This document shows, piece after piece, positions 11,250 through 22,800 of a stretch of DNA of 64,000 nucleotides; the first letter of the stretch is position 1, and each line of letters begins with the position of its first letter. This DNA comes from Salminus brasiliensis. Taxonomy: Eukaryota; Chordata; Actinopteri; Characiformes; Bryconidae. The stretch lies in assembly GCF_030463535.1 (NCBI RefSeq), contig NC_132881.1:11268526-11332525 (forward strand). Reading direction: 5' to 3'. The position numbers were made by a program, and so were the translations under genes. The notes below the pieces were generated by a model. The model saw only the letters and a program-made list of their open reading frames with translations. It had not been told where the DNA came from and did no database searches.

Positions 11250-13200
11250 TCAAATGATTTTTAGTTGCTGGACCAGGAATAAAAATAGTTTATTTCTAGT
11301 GTGTTTTGGACCTAAAAGGAGAACTTCTGTTTTGTTACTGTTAAGAAGAAAGAAGTTATGTGACATCCAGAGTTTTATATCCTTTACACAGTCCTCCATT
11401 TTCTTTTTATCTGAATTTATCAACATGTTGGGCTGATATATACAGCTGTGTGTCATCTACAATGGCAATGGAAATTATAACTGCCCAGTGGTAACATGTA
11501 TAATGTAAATAATAGCAGTCCTAAAATAAAGTATTGTGGAACTCCATATCTTACTTGTGTAATTTGATGATAAATCTTTTATCTTTATAAACTGATAGTG
11601 TTCCCTTAAATATGATTTGAACCACGGTAGGGCTGTTCCTGTGATTCCAACCATTTTCTCTAATCTTTCTAGTAGAATAGTGTGAACTATTGTATCAAAG
11701 GCTGCACTGCGGTCTAGTAGGGCTAATAAAGAATACGTAGCCTTGATCAGAGGCAAGAAAGAGATCTTTGTAATCTTTACTAGGGCTGTCTCTGTGCTAT
11801 GATGGGGTCTGAATCCAGATAGGAATTTCTTATTCATGGATGGACTAGGAGATTTGGTTTCTTAATTAAAGGTTTCATGACTGCTAATTTAAGGGTTTTG
11901 GGTACATGCCCTAAGCTAAGGGATGAATTTACTATTGTTAAAAGAGGTCTGATTATAATTGGGAGTATTTCGTATAGTATAGTATTTTAGAGGGAATTGG
12001 GTCAAGTGTACAGGTTGTGCAATTTGCTGAGGAAATCTTTTTCTAGTTCTGGCTGTGGAAGTGGGTAGAAGGCTTCCAGCCTTTATTCTACAACCAAGTT
12101 ATGTTCTAAAGCAGCCACACCAGGCAATTTTGATTTAAGGTCAAATGTTTGATTTAATAAGGAGTGTTGGAGTTGTTGTTTAATGCTTTCTATTTTATTA
12201 TTAAAATAGTCCATAAAAACATTACTGATTAAAGAAGCTGGAATCTGGGGTTGAGTATCTGCCTGGCTTTCAGTAAGTTTAGAGATCTCACTAAAAATAC
12301 TCTGGGATTGTTTTTTGTAATTATCGATCAGTGAGGCCAAATACGCTAAGAGAGATTTAATGAGTCCCTTTCTATATTGACTAAGGCTGTCCTTCCAGGC
12401 AGAGTGGAACACTCTAGTTGGGTCGTCCACCATTTTCGCTCTAGTTTCTGCGCTGTTTGTTTTAAGGTACGAGTTTGATCACTGTACCACTGTGGGAGCG
12501 GAGCCACTTTATCTAAGGTTAATTGAAGGGTATTTTAAAGACCGTTTGTTAATCTATCTAGCTATGTTTAATCTGACGGAGTGTAAGCTAAGGTCGGTAG
12601 GTCTGGGAGGTTTTTAGTAAACTGTACAGCGGTCATTGGGTTATTGCATGCTTTAGAAAGTGGCAAGGGGCCAAATTAACATTTTGCCTAAGATGTAGCT
12701 CATAGGAGATTAGATAATGGTCTGATGTTACTAAGCTTGAGGTAGAATATTTAGATTATCAATGCTAACACCCAGGGTCAGGACTAAATCTAGGGTATGA
12801 TTACAGTAACGTGTGGGTCCAGTTACAGTTATCTAAGATTGATGCAAGGGATCGTCTGCTTTTTCAAAATGAATATTAAAGTCTCCTACTATTATAAATT
12901 GTTGCACACTGCCAGCAAAACCACTCAATTCTTTTAAAAATTCAGAGTGTGATGCTGGAGGCCTACAAATAATAGTGTGAATGTATTTTTATTTGTGGCT
13001 GGATTTGATATATTAATGTAGAGAATCTCAAACAAAGTGAATTTGATAGTGTTTTTGAATATCAAGCGTTTTCTGGTAGATTATGCATACTCCACCTCCT
13101 CTGCCTGATAATCTAGGGCTATGTACATATTTTTAACCTGCGGGGGTGGCTTCATTTAGTGCTGAATATTGATCAGGTCTAATACAGCTTTTCAGACATC
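11250..13200 (-). mobile_element. L2-like LINE, minus strand, truncated and decayed
   Basis: Minus-strand pieces read as a non-LTR retrotransposon. An endonuclease-end motif GRGGGVCIIYQ lies near 13080-13120. Pieces of the linker follow (12433-12083). Then comes reverse transcriptase with SGFRPHHSTETALVKI and LLALLDRSAAFDTI (11837-11475), and a C-terminal RT part with DIKLWMSHNFFLLNSNKTEV (11456-11250). These are typical of the L2 clade of fish. Several stops and frameshifts separate the pieces. The left end breaks off inside the ORF and no 3' tail is visible. A second copy of the same family lies at 15660 in the opposite orientation. Confidence 0.82.
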
Positions 13201-14190
13201 TGTAGTAGAGATGTGTTCATTCTCCATCTACCTCTTCTAAGCCTGTCTGAATGTATATTCACACAAAGCTAAACAAGTGCATGGTCCTACAGGGAAATAG
13301 CAGTGATAGTGCTATCAATGATATTATTGGTTAGACTCTGGGAGATCAAAATCAAGGTCAAGTCTTGGGTAGGAATTATGGCAGTGGTAGTAAAATGTGC
13401 ATTCCTGGTTTCTAGGATTGAATCAGGTCATTGTCCACCATCAGCATGTGAATGGCAGCTTTATCCTTCGGCGTTGAGGTACCTGATTATTTACTTTTAT
13501 CTAATATCCCATTTAAGACCTAATTGAAGTCCTGCCAAAAGCATTTGTCCTTGGGCATTTCCCAATTTATTAACTCCATGAAAGAAAGATGGATCCTCCA
13601 TGTTAGGGGCATAGATATTACACTGTGTTATTTACCCCCCCCCCCCCCCCCCCCATTTATATTGGCTTCTATATAAATAACTCTACCATTACTATCCTTA
13701 TACTCTCTCAGCAAAGTTCAAACTCCTATGGACCAAAGTAAGAACTCCATAAGAACCATTAATATTCCAGGAAACTACCTTAACATAAGCACTATTTGCC
13801 ATTCATATGATAAGATAACAAAACTCAAATAAAATATTGGCATAGCAATCGTTCCATGCCATCTGACCTTCCTAATTTCAAAATATAGGCTACTGCTTTT
13901 GTACCAGTGAACATTATTAGGATACCTGTAATTCTAAATAGAACCAGCATAGCCAAACAGGCCAACAAAAATCTTGAACAGAACAGAAAAATGTCTCCAG
14001 TAGCCAGCTGAGGATTCTATTCTTGTTAAATTCATGTCCACAAAACTAACAACAAAGAGAAAAAAAGAAGGAAAAAAAGAAGAGAACTTAACTTAGGTCA
14101 GTGGAATGTCTGAGATGTCTACTAGGTTATAGCCTAAACAGCTACTCAAAGCTATCCAGACCAATCATACCTCTCGGTCTCCTTGTGCTA
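13201..14190. other. Intergenic DNA with a homopolymer, no gene seen
   Basis: AT-rich with no supported coding frame. Part of the left end may still be decayed LINE sequence. Contains the C run at 13635. Confidence 0.45.
13635..13654. repeat. Poly(C) run
   Basis: Twenty consecutive C residues. Such runs often mark sequencing-difficult points, so the length may not be exact. Confidence 0.95.
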
Positions 14191-14460
14191 GTGGATGTTT
14201 TATAGTTTATTCTCCATCAGTAACTTGCTTCTTGATGAACTTGACGGCTTCTGTTGTGACGTCAAACTTTGTTTCTCCTCTTCCACGCAAACTGGAGCGC
14301 TGCAGGAAACCTCACTTTCTTGTCACGCAGCAGCTGTTTTGCCAATCAGAACGTTTTCCTCCTCTCAACCAGCTTCTTCGACATGTATGGAAACAAGGAA
14401 ATGTTGCTTCCACTCCACACTACACCTCCTTTCTCCCTCACAGCTTTTAAGACATTATCT
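14191..14460 (+). promoter_or_regulatory. Possible promoter-like cluster (CRE and CCAAT)
   Basis: A perfect cAMP-response palindrome TGACGTCA (14257-14264) lies ~75 bp before a GCCAATCAG CCAAT box (14339-14347) in a region of higher GC than its surroundings. Overlapping open frames here (up to 91 codons) show no recognisable domain. The strand and use as a promoter are inferred. Confidence 0.3.
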
Positions 14461-15270
14461 CCCTAACTAACTTCTGTGTTTACTTTCGAGGAATATGGTG
14501 GCCATGGAGAGGCACTGGGAGCATCAGCGTGACCAGGGCCAGCCCAAGACTTTATGGGGCCCTAAGCAGATTGTCATTTGGGGCCCCCATACCACTACCT
14601 TAGCACCAGATGCTTCATCATTCCGTATGCTGCACTGTGTGTATTGTACCCATTAGCATTTTTTGTAATTAGCTTACATCGTACACAAAAATGTTCTAAT
14701 TAATTTTTACTTTTAAATACAGAGTGATGTATACATGTTCAGTATCATTAGCAGACAAGACACTGCATTTACAGTAAACAAGTTAATGAGTTAATTTTCT
14801 TAATTTTTTCTTCAACAGATGTGTGAGAAAGGCACCTATTATTGACCGGTCCCCTAACTCTGACCACCTCTGCATATTGCGCAATTTCCTTTTTCTCCCT
14901 GGGCCAGAAAAAAGAAAAACAAAAAAAAAAGTGGAAGGCCTAAGGTGGGAGCTGATGTTTATTTATTTTTTTCTTTGAGCGATTTGCTGAGAGAGATATT
15001 GTTCAACGCTGAAATAACTGGGTCTTTATCAACTTTGTCTATGGCTCTGCATGCTCCAGCAGAGAGGGCAACTACTCCAGACAGTGTTCTCATTGATGGA
15101 GATTTTATTGTAAGACCCTATTAAATATCGTGCCCAAAGAGTAATGCTGCGGTACCTGTGGCCTGGAAGACCTCTAGTACACTAAATTCCAGACACCGTT
15201 TGGAAGAAAACGGACGCCAGGATCGAGGAAGCAAGCCATTCAGCTGACTCTTCGTGCTCCACTGCTGACT
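14461..15270. other. Intergenic or transposon-derived DNA, no gene seen
   Basis: The stretch 14530-14610 (GGGGCCCTAAGCAG, GGGGCCCCCATACC) has the look of an interspersed-repeat end, but no boundaries could be drawn. No supported coding frame. Confidence 0.4.
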
Positions 15271-15274
15271 GCAG

Positions 15275-15307
15275 GTTTGACATTCTGTACTCTGTCCATT
15301 CTGTCAG
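15275..15307 (+). other. Candidate 33-nt exon with acceptor and donor
   Basis: Preceded by CTCCACTGCTGACTGCAG and followed by GTAAGTGATG. It starts GTTT like the exon blocks of the array that begins 2 kb downstream, and its donor shares the first nine bases (GTAAGTGAT) with array donors. Splicing is inferred from the motifs only. Confidence 0.3.
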
Positions 15308-15659
15308 GTAAGTGATGATTTACTATATTCAAACCATTTGTTCTGCCCTTTCTCTGCTTGTATTAAAAACGTAATATTAGTATCACTTGCTCACATTTAA
15401 ACAAACCCTGCAGTATCGAGCATATATTGAGAACAGAAAATTGGTTTCAACAGTCTTAGGGGAAAAAAGGAAACCTACGTATCAATTCTTACCAGTACAA
15501 CTAACTTCCACAAATAAATTTAAATTTAGACTGTTAAATATACAACGTAAGTCAGGTATGCTGGGCAGATTCTCAACCCCAGATCCCTACTACCTTAACC
15601 AGTAATATTTTTATAATAAAATTTTAATAATAATATAGAAAATATTTGACAGCCATGTT

Positions 15660-16830
15660 TGCTATTAAGGAGTGTTGGATTTGTTGTCACCTGGTGTAGC
15701 TGATTTAGAACATGAGTTAAAATATTTGTTGCAGAACAAAGGCTGGAAGTCTTCTACTCACTTCCACAGCCAGAACTAACAAAAAACTTTTTCCTTTTAC
15801 AACCTGTACACTCGACCCGATTCCCTTTAAAATACTGACAGAATTACTCCCAATTATAATCAGACCTCTTTTAACAATAGTAAATTCATCCCTTACCTAA
15901 GGCCATGTACCCAAATCCCTTTAATTTGCAGTTTTAAAACCTTTAATTAAGAAACTACATCTTGGTCCTGGTGTACTTTCAATTACAGACCCATCTCAAG
16001 CCTGACATTTCTGTCCAAGATATTAGAAAATGCTGTGGCTCAACAACTCTGCTTATACCAGAGTAAAAATGAAATGTATGAGAAATTCCAATCTGGATTC
16101 AGACAGCCCAAGTGAAGATTACAAACGATCTCTTCTTGCCTCTGATCAAGGCTACGTGGCCCTACTCGCCCTCAGTTTAGCCTTTGACACTATAGATAAC
16201 ACTATTCTCTTTGAAAGATTAGAGAACATGGTTGGAATCACAGGAACAGCCCTATTGTGGTTCAAATCATATCTAAACAAACCCTATCAGTCCGTATTTC
16301 TAAATTACACAGATGTCCGATATAGAGTTCCACAATGCTCTATTTAAGGGCATCTATTATTTACATTATAGATGTTACCACAGGGCAGTTATAAGCAGAC
16401 AGGATGTTAACTTACAGATGCAGAGGACACTGCTCTATATATCAGCCAAACCTGATAGTCCTCAATTTTCTTTAATCTAGAATTACTGTGTGAAGGATGT
16501 ACTCTGGATGCCACATGACTTCGTTCTCCTTAACAGTAACAAAACATAGGTTCTCTTTTTAGGTCTGAAAAACACTAGAAGAAAACTCTAAATGTTAGTC
16601 TTGGCTGTTTTTTTGCATTATTCTGGGTCCAGCAGCTAAAAATCTTGGTGTCTTATTTGTTTAGGATCTATAATTTCAGCAACATATAGCTAAATAACTA
16701 GGACAGCCTACATTGCCAAACTAAGAAATTCCTTTTCTACAGGATGCAGAAAAGCTAGTACACACTTAACCTCACGGTTAGATTATTGCAACACACTTTT
16801 ATCAGGCTGTTCCAGCAGGTACCTCAATAA
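15660..16830 (+). mobile_element. L2-like LINE fragment, plus strand
   Basis: The same family as 11250-13200. RT motifs LALSLAFDTIDNTI and MVGITGTALLWFKSYL are visible within the 105-residue frame at 16030-16347, and the nucleotide text around 15720-15800 and 16640 matches the reverse complement of the first copy. Stops are frequent. It ends at or just before a retroviral LTR at 16835. Confidence 0.82.
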
Positions 16831-16834
16831 ACTT

Positions 16835-17256
16835 TGTCGTGGTTCTTCTACTTCTTCTTCTGAGGACTTCTTTTGAAAGGAGACTCGTGACCACCGTCTT
16901 TCAGTTGTAACAATGAAACATTTTATTCCAATCAAAAGTACAATGTGGAGGGAGTTTGCCAATTCTGGGTGCCCCTCTTCTCTCTCTCCCAGACAAAGGA
17001 ATACCTTATGTTTTATACCCTACTATACGTCATATGTTGTTAGACTGTTCTCATATGCAGGATGTCTGCAGCACGTAGACCATGTAAGTAATGGTGGGGG
17101 CTAATGATGATTCCATATGGATGAAATGCAGACACAGCTGGACCCCTTAACATCTCTTTTACGTTATGTTTGTTCAGTTCATGTACAGTTTCTCACATTA
17201 GGTCTGGGAACGAATCCCACTCTCCTTTCCAAGACTACCCCATGGGTCTCACTATA
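16835..17256 (-). repeat. Truncated retroviral LTR, same family as the LTR at 40263
   Basis: Aligns with 40263-41036: both start TGTCGT and share ACCACCGTCTTT, AACAATGAAA, TTTTATTCCAATCAAAAGTAC and the TTTTATACCCTACTA segment. On the minus strand these give a TATA box (GGGTATAAAA) and a polyadenylation signal (AATAAAA). The copy lacks roughly the last 100 bp (the LTR start in its own orientation) and passes directly into the tandem array near 17257. It has no SINE insertion, unlike the partner. Confidence 0.8.
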
Positions 17257-18202
17257 TTCAGTTTCTATACATGTATTGACTTTCTTTTTTGTGTTACAGG
17301 TTCTCAGGAACCCCATCGACCCAACAAATGTATTTTCATCGGCAACTGTGTGGCTCACGGTCTGAACTGTGTGTTCTGCAACTCTGTAACATATAAGTGA
17401 TCATTCATTTCCATACATGTATTGACTTTCTTTATGGTCTTACAGGCTTTCTGGACCCCATGACCCCACCCCCCTCCTCCATCCTAATGGTGGATCCAGC
17501 TGAGAAGGGTCAGTGCATCTGCAACGGTGTATGGTTCGCTGTCCATCATTCTGCAACTCTGTAACAGGGAAGTGATCGTTCAGTTTCTATACATGTATTG
17601 CCTTTTTATTTGTCTTACACGCTTTCTAGACCAATGGCTCCCCCCTTCCTGATGGTGTATACAGCCAACAATAGTCTGTCCATTGCAACTGTGTGTGGCT
17701 CAGGTAAGTGTGGTAACTGGTAAGGTAAGTGTGTAAAAGGTAAGGGATCATTCAGTTTCTATACATGTATTTTTTTTGTCTTACAGGTTTTTCGGACTGC
17801 ATGTACCAAGGGTCTTTCCATCGCCACTGTGTGTGTGGCTCGCTATCAATCTGTCTGCAAGTGTGTAACAGGTTGGTGATCATTCAGTTTCTATACATGT
17901 ATTGACTTAATTTTTTTGTCTTACAGGTTTTTCGGAACGCATGAACCAAGGGTCTGTGCATCTGCAACTGTGTTTGACTCGCTACTATCTGTCTGCAAGT
18001 GTGTAACAGGTAGGTGATCATTCAGTTTCTATACATGTATTGACTTTCTTTTTTTTGTCTTACAGGTTTTTCGGACCGCTTGAACCAAGGGTCTTTCCAT
18101 TGCCACTGTGAGTGAGTTGCTACTATCTGTCTACAAGTGTGTAACAGGTAAGTGATCATTCAGTTTCTATACATGTATTGACTTTCTTTTGTTGTCTTAC
18201 AG

Positions 18203-18285
18203 GTTTTTCGGACCACATGAAACAAGGGTCTGTGCATCTGCAACTGTGTGTGACTCGCTACTATCTGTCTGCAAGTGTGTAACAG
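18203..18285 (+). other. Representative 83-nt exon-like block of the array
   Basis: Runs from just after an acceptor (GTTGTCTTACAG, ending 18202) to just before the donor GTAAGTGATC at 18286. Its central part contains CATCTGCAACTGTGTGTGAC and the 3' end is AAGTGTGTAACAG. 83 nt gives a phase change of two per exon. Confidence 0.75.
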
Positions 18286-18340
18286 GTAAGTGATCATGCA
18301 GTTTCTATACATGTATTGACTTTCTTTTTTTGTCTTACAG
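18286..18340 (+). other. Representative 55-nt intron-like segment of the array
   Basis: Donor GTAAGT at 18286, branch-point match TTGAC at 18316-18320 (A at 18319, 33 nt after the donor G and 21 nt before the 3' end), a pyrimidine tract and acceptor TTACAG ending at 18340. All signals needed by the major spliceosome are present in minimal space. Confidence 0.7.
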
Positions 18341-21300
18341 GTTTTTCGGACCTCATGAACCAAGGGTCTGTGCATCTGCAACTGTGTGTGACTCGCTATC
18401 TGTCTGCAAGTCTGTAACAGGTAGGTGATCATTCAATTTCTATACATGTATTGACTTTCTTTTTTTGTCTTACAGGTTTTTCGAACCGCATGAACCAAGG
18501 GTCTTTCCATTGCCACTGTGTTTGTGGCTCGCTATCAATCTGTCTGCAAGTGTATAACAGGTAGGTGATCATTCAGTTTCTATATGTGTATTGACTTTCT
18601 TTTTTTTGTCTTAAAGGTTTTTCGGACCGCATGAACCAAGGGTCTGTGCATCTGCAAGTGTGTAACAGGTAGGTGATCATTCAGTTTCTATACATGTATT
18701 GACTTTCTTTTTTTGTCTTACAGGTTTTTCGGACCGAATGAACCAAGGGTCTTTCCATTGCCACTGTGAGTGAGTTGCTACTATCTGTCTGCAAGTTTGT
18801 AACAGGTAGGTGATCATTCAGTTTCTATACATGTATTGACTTTCTTTTTTGTCTTACAGGTGTTTCGGACCACATGAACCAAGGGTCTGTGCATCTGCAA
18901 CTGTGTGTGACTCGCTAACTGTCTGCAAGTGTGTAACAGGTAAGTGATTATTCAGTTTCTATACATGTTTTGACTTTCTTTTTTTGTCTTACAGGTTTTT
19001 CGGACCACATGAACCAAGGGTCTGTGCATCTGCAACTGTGTGTGATTCGCTACGATCTGTCTGCAAGTGTGTAACAGGTAGGTGATCATTCAGTTTCTAT
19101 ACATGTATTGACGTTCTTTTTTTGTCTTACAGGTTTATCGGACCACATGAAACAAGGGTCTGTGCATCTGCAACTTTGTCTGACTCGCTACTATCTGTCT
19201 GCAAGTGTATAACAGGTAAGTGATCATTCAGTTTCTGTACATATATTGACTTTCTTTTTTTGTCTTACAGGTTTTTCGGAACGCATGAACCAAGGGTCTG
19301 AGCATCTGCAACTGTGTGTGACTCGCTACTATCTGTCGGCAAGTGTGTAACAGGTAAGTGATCATTCCGTTTCTATACATGTATTGACTTTCTTTTTTTA
19401 TCTTAAAGGTCTTTCGGACCACATGAACCAAGGGTCTGTGAATCTGCAACTGTGTTTGACTCGCTACTATCTGTCTGCAAGTGTGTGATAGGTAGGTGAT
19501 CATTCCGTTTCTATACATGTATTGACTTTCTTTTTTTGTCTTACAGGTTTTTCGGACCACAAAAACCAAGGGTCTGTGCATCTGCAACTATGTGTGACTT
19601 GCTACTCTCTGTCTGCAAGTGTGTAACAGGTAAGTGATCATTCAGTTTCTATACATGTATTGACCTAATTTTTTTGTCTTACAGGTTTTTCGGACCGCAT
19701 GAACCAAGGGTCTTTCCATTGCCACTGTGTGTGTGACTCGCTACTGTCTGTCTGCAAGTGTGTAACAGGTAGGTGATCATTCAGTTTCTATACATGTATT
19801 GACTTTCTTTTTTTGTCTTACAGGTTTTTCGGAACTCATGAACCAAGGGTCTGTGCATCTACAACTGTGTTTGACTCGCTACTATCTGTCTGCAAGTGTG
19901 TAACAGGTAAGTGATCATTCAGTTTCTATACATGTATTGACTTTCTGTTTTTGTCTTACAGGTTTTTCGGACCGCATCAACCAATGGTCTTTCCATTGCC
20001 ACTGTGTGTGATTCGCTACGATCTGTCTGCAAGTGTGTAACAGGTAAGTGATCATTCAGTTTCTATACATGTTTTGACTTTCTTTTTTTATCTTAAAGGT
20101 CTTTCGGACCACATGAACCAAGGGTCTGTGAATCTGCAACTGTGTTTGACTCGCTACTATCTGTCTGCAAGTGTGTGATAGGTAGGTGATCATTCCGTTT
20201 CTATACATGTATTGACTTTCTTTTTTTGTCTTACAGGTTTTTCGGACCACAAAAACCAAGGGTCTGTGCATCTGCAACTATGTGTGACTTGCTACTCTCT
20301 GTCTGCAAGTGTGTAACAGGTAAGTGATCATTCATTTTCTATACATGTATTGACCTAATTTTTTTGTCTTACAGGTTTTTCGGACCGCATGAACCAAGGG
20401 TCTGTGCACCTGCAACTAATTGGTTGGTGATCATTCAGTTTCTATACATGTATTGACTTTCTTTTTTGTCTTACATGTTTTTCGGACCGCATGAACCCAG
20501 GGACTTTACATTGCCACTGTGTGTGTGGCTCGCTATCAATCTGTCTGCAAGTGTGTAACAGGTAGGTGATCATTCAGTTTCTATACATGTACTGACTTTC
20601 ATTTTTTGTCTTACTGGTTTTTCAGACCGCATGAACCAAGGGTCTGTGCATCTGCAACTGTGTGTGACTCGCTACTATCTGTCTGCAAGTGTGTAACAGG
20701 TAGGTGATCATTCAGTTTCTATACATGTATTGACTTTCTATTTTTGTCTTACACATTTTTCGGACCGCATGAACCCAGGGACTTTACATTGCCACTGTGT
20801 GTGTGGCTCGCTATCAATCTTTCTGCAAGTGTGTAACAGGTAGGTGATCATTCAGTTTCTATACATGTATTGACTTTCTTTTTTTGTCTGAAAGGTCTTT
20901 CGGACCTCATGAACCAAGGGTCTGTGCATCTGCAACTGTGTGTGACTCGCTACTGTCTGTCGGCAAGTGTGTAACAGGTAAGTGATCATTCCGTTTCTAT
21001 ACATGTATTGACTTTCTTATTTTGTCTTACAGGTTTTTCGGTACGCATGAACCAAGGGTCTGTGCATCTGCAACTGTTTGTGACTCGCTACTATCTGTCT
21101 GCAAGTGTAACAGGTAAGTGATCATTCAGTTTCAATACATGTATTGACTTTCTATTTTTATCTTACAGGTTTTTCGGACCGCATGAACCAAGAGTCTTTC
21201 CATTGCCACTGTGAGTGAGTTGCTACTGTCTGTCTGCAAGTGTGTAATAGATAGGTGATCATTCAGTTTCAATACATGTTTTGACTTTCTATTTTTGTCT

Positions 21301-22800
21301 TACAGGTTTTTCAGACCGCATGAACCAAGGGTCTGTGCATCTGCAACTGTGTGTGACTCGCTACTATCTGTCTGCAAGTGTGTAACAGGTAGGTGATCAT
21401 TCAGTTTCTATACATGTATTGACTTTCTTTTTTTATCTTAAAGGTTTTTCGGACCACATGAACCAAGGGTCTTTCCATTTCCACTGTGTGTGGCTCTCTA
21501 TCAATCTGTCTGCAAGTGTGTAACAAGTTGGTGATCATTCAGTTTCTATACATGTATTGACTTTCTATTTTTGTCTTAAAGGTCTTTCGGACCACATGAA
21601 CCAAGGGTCTGTGCATCTGCAACTGTGTGTGACTCGCTACTATCTGTCTGCAAGTGTGTAATAGGTAGGTGATCATTCAGTTTGTATACATGTTTTGACT
21701 TTCTTTTTTTTGTCTTAAAGGTCTTTCGGACCACATGAACCAAGGATCTTTCCATTGCCACTGTGTGTGTGACTCGCTACTCTCTATCTGCAAGTGTGTT
21801 ACAGGTAAGTAATCATTCAGTTTCTATACATGTTTTGACTTTCTTTTTTGTCTTACAGGTTTTTCGGACCTCATGAAACAAGGGTCTGTGCATCTGCAAC
21901 TGTGTGTGACTCGCTACTATCTGTTTGCAAGTGTGTAACAGGTAGGTGATCATTCAGTTTCTATACATGTATTGACTTTCTTTTTTTTGTCTAAAAGGTT
22001 TTTCGGACCACATTAACCAAGGGTCTGTGCATCTGCAACTGTGTGTCTCGCTACTATCTGTATGTAAGTGTGTTACAGGTAAGTAATCATTCAGTTTCTA
22101 TACATGTTTTGACTTTCTTTTTTTTGTCTAACAGGTTTTTCGGACCGCATGAACCAAGGGTCTGTGCATCTGCAACTGTGTGTGACTCGCTACTATCTGT
22201 ATGCAAGTGTGTTACAGGTAAGTGATCATTCAGTTTCTATACATGTATTGCCTTTTCGTTGTCTTACAGGCTTTCAGGGCCAATGGCTCCCCCCTTCCTG
22301 ATAGTGGCAATGGAAAGACTATTGTTGTCTGTATGCACTGTTTGTGTGGCTCACTATCAATCTGTCTGCAAGTGTGTAACAGGTAGGTGATCATTCAGTT
22401 TCTATATATGTATTGACTTTCTTTTTTTGTCGTAAAGGTCTTTCGGACCGCATGAACCAAGGGTCTGTGCATCTGCAACTGTGTGTGACTCGCTAGTATC
22501 TGTCTGCAAGTGTGTAACAGATAGGTGATCATTCAGTTTCTATACATGTATTGACTTTCTTTTTTTGTCTTACAGGTTTTTCGCACCACATGAACCAAGG
22601 GTCTGCATCTGCAACTTTGTGTCTCGCTAGTATCTGTCTGCAAGTGTGTAACAGATAGGTGATCATTCAGTTTCTATACATGTATTGACTTTCTTTTTTT
22701 GTCGTAAAGGTTTTTCGGACCGCATGAACTAAGGGTCTGTGCATCTGCAACTGTGTGTGACTCGCTACTATCTGTCTGCAAGTGTGTAACAGGTAGGTGA

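Noticed and set aside
14195..14470. Three overlapping frames (65-91 codons) as a small protein gene
   Set aside because: All three frames are open over the same bases because stops are rare by composition; no homology is recognised.
18331..18346. Recursive splice site (AG|GT at each acceptor)
   Set aside because: The acceptor is followed by GTTTTT, which is a poor donor (no AAGT), so a zero-length exon mechanism is not supported.
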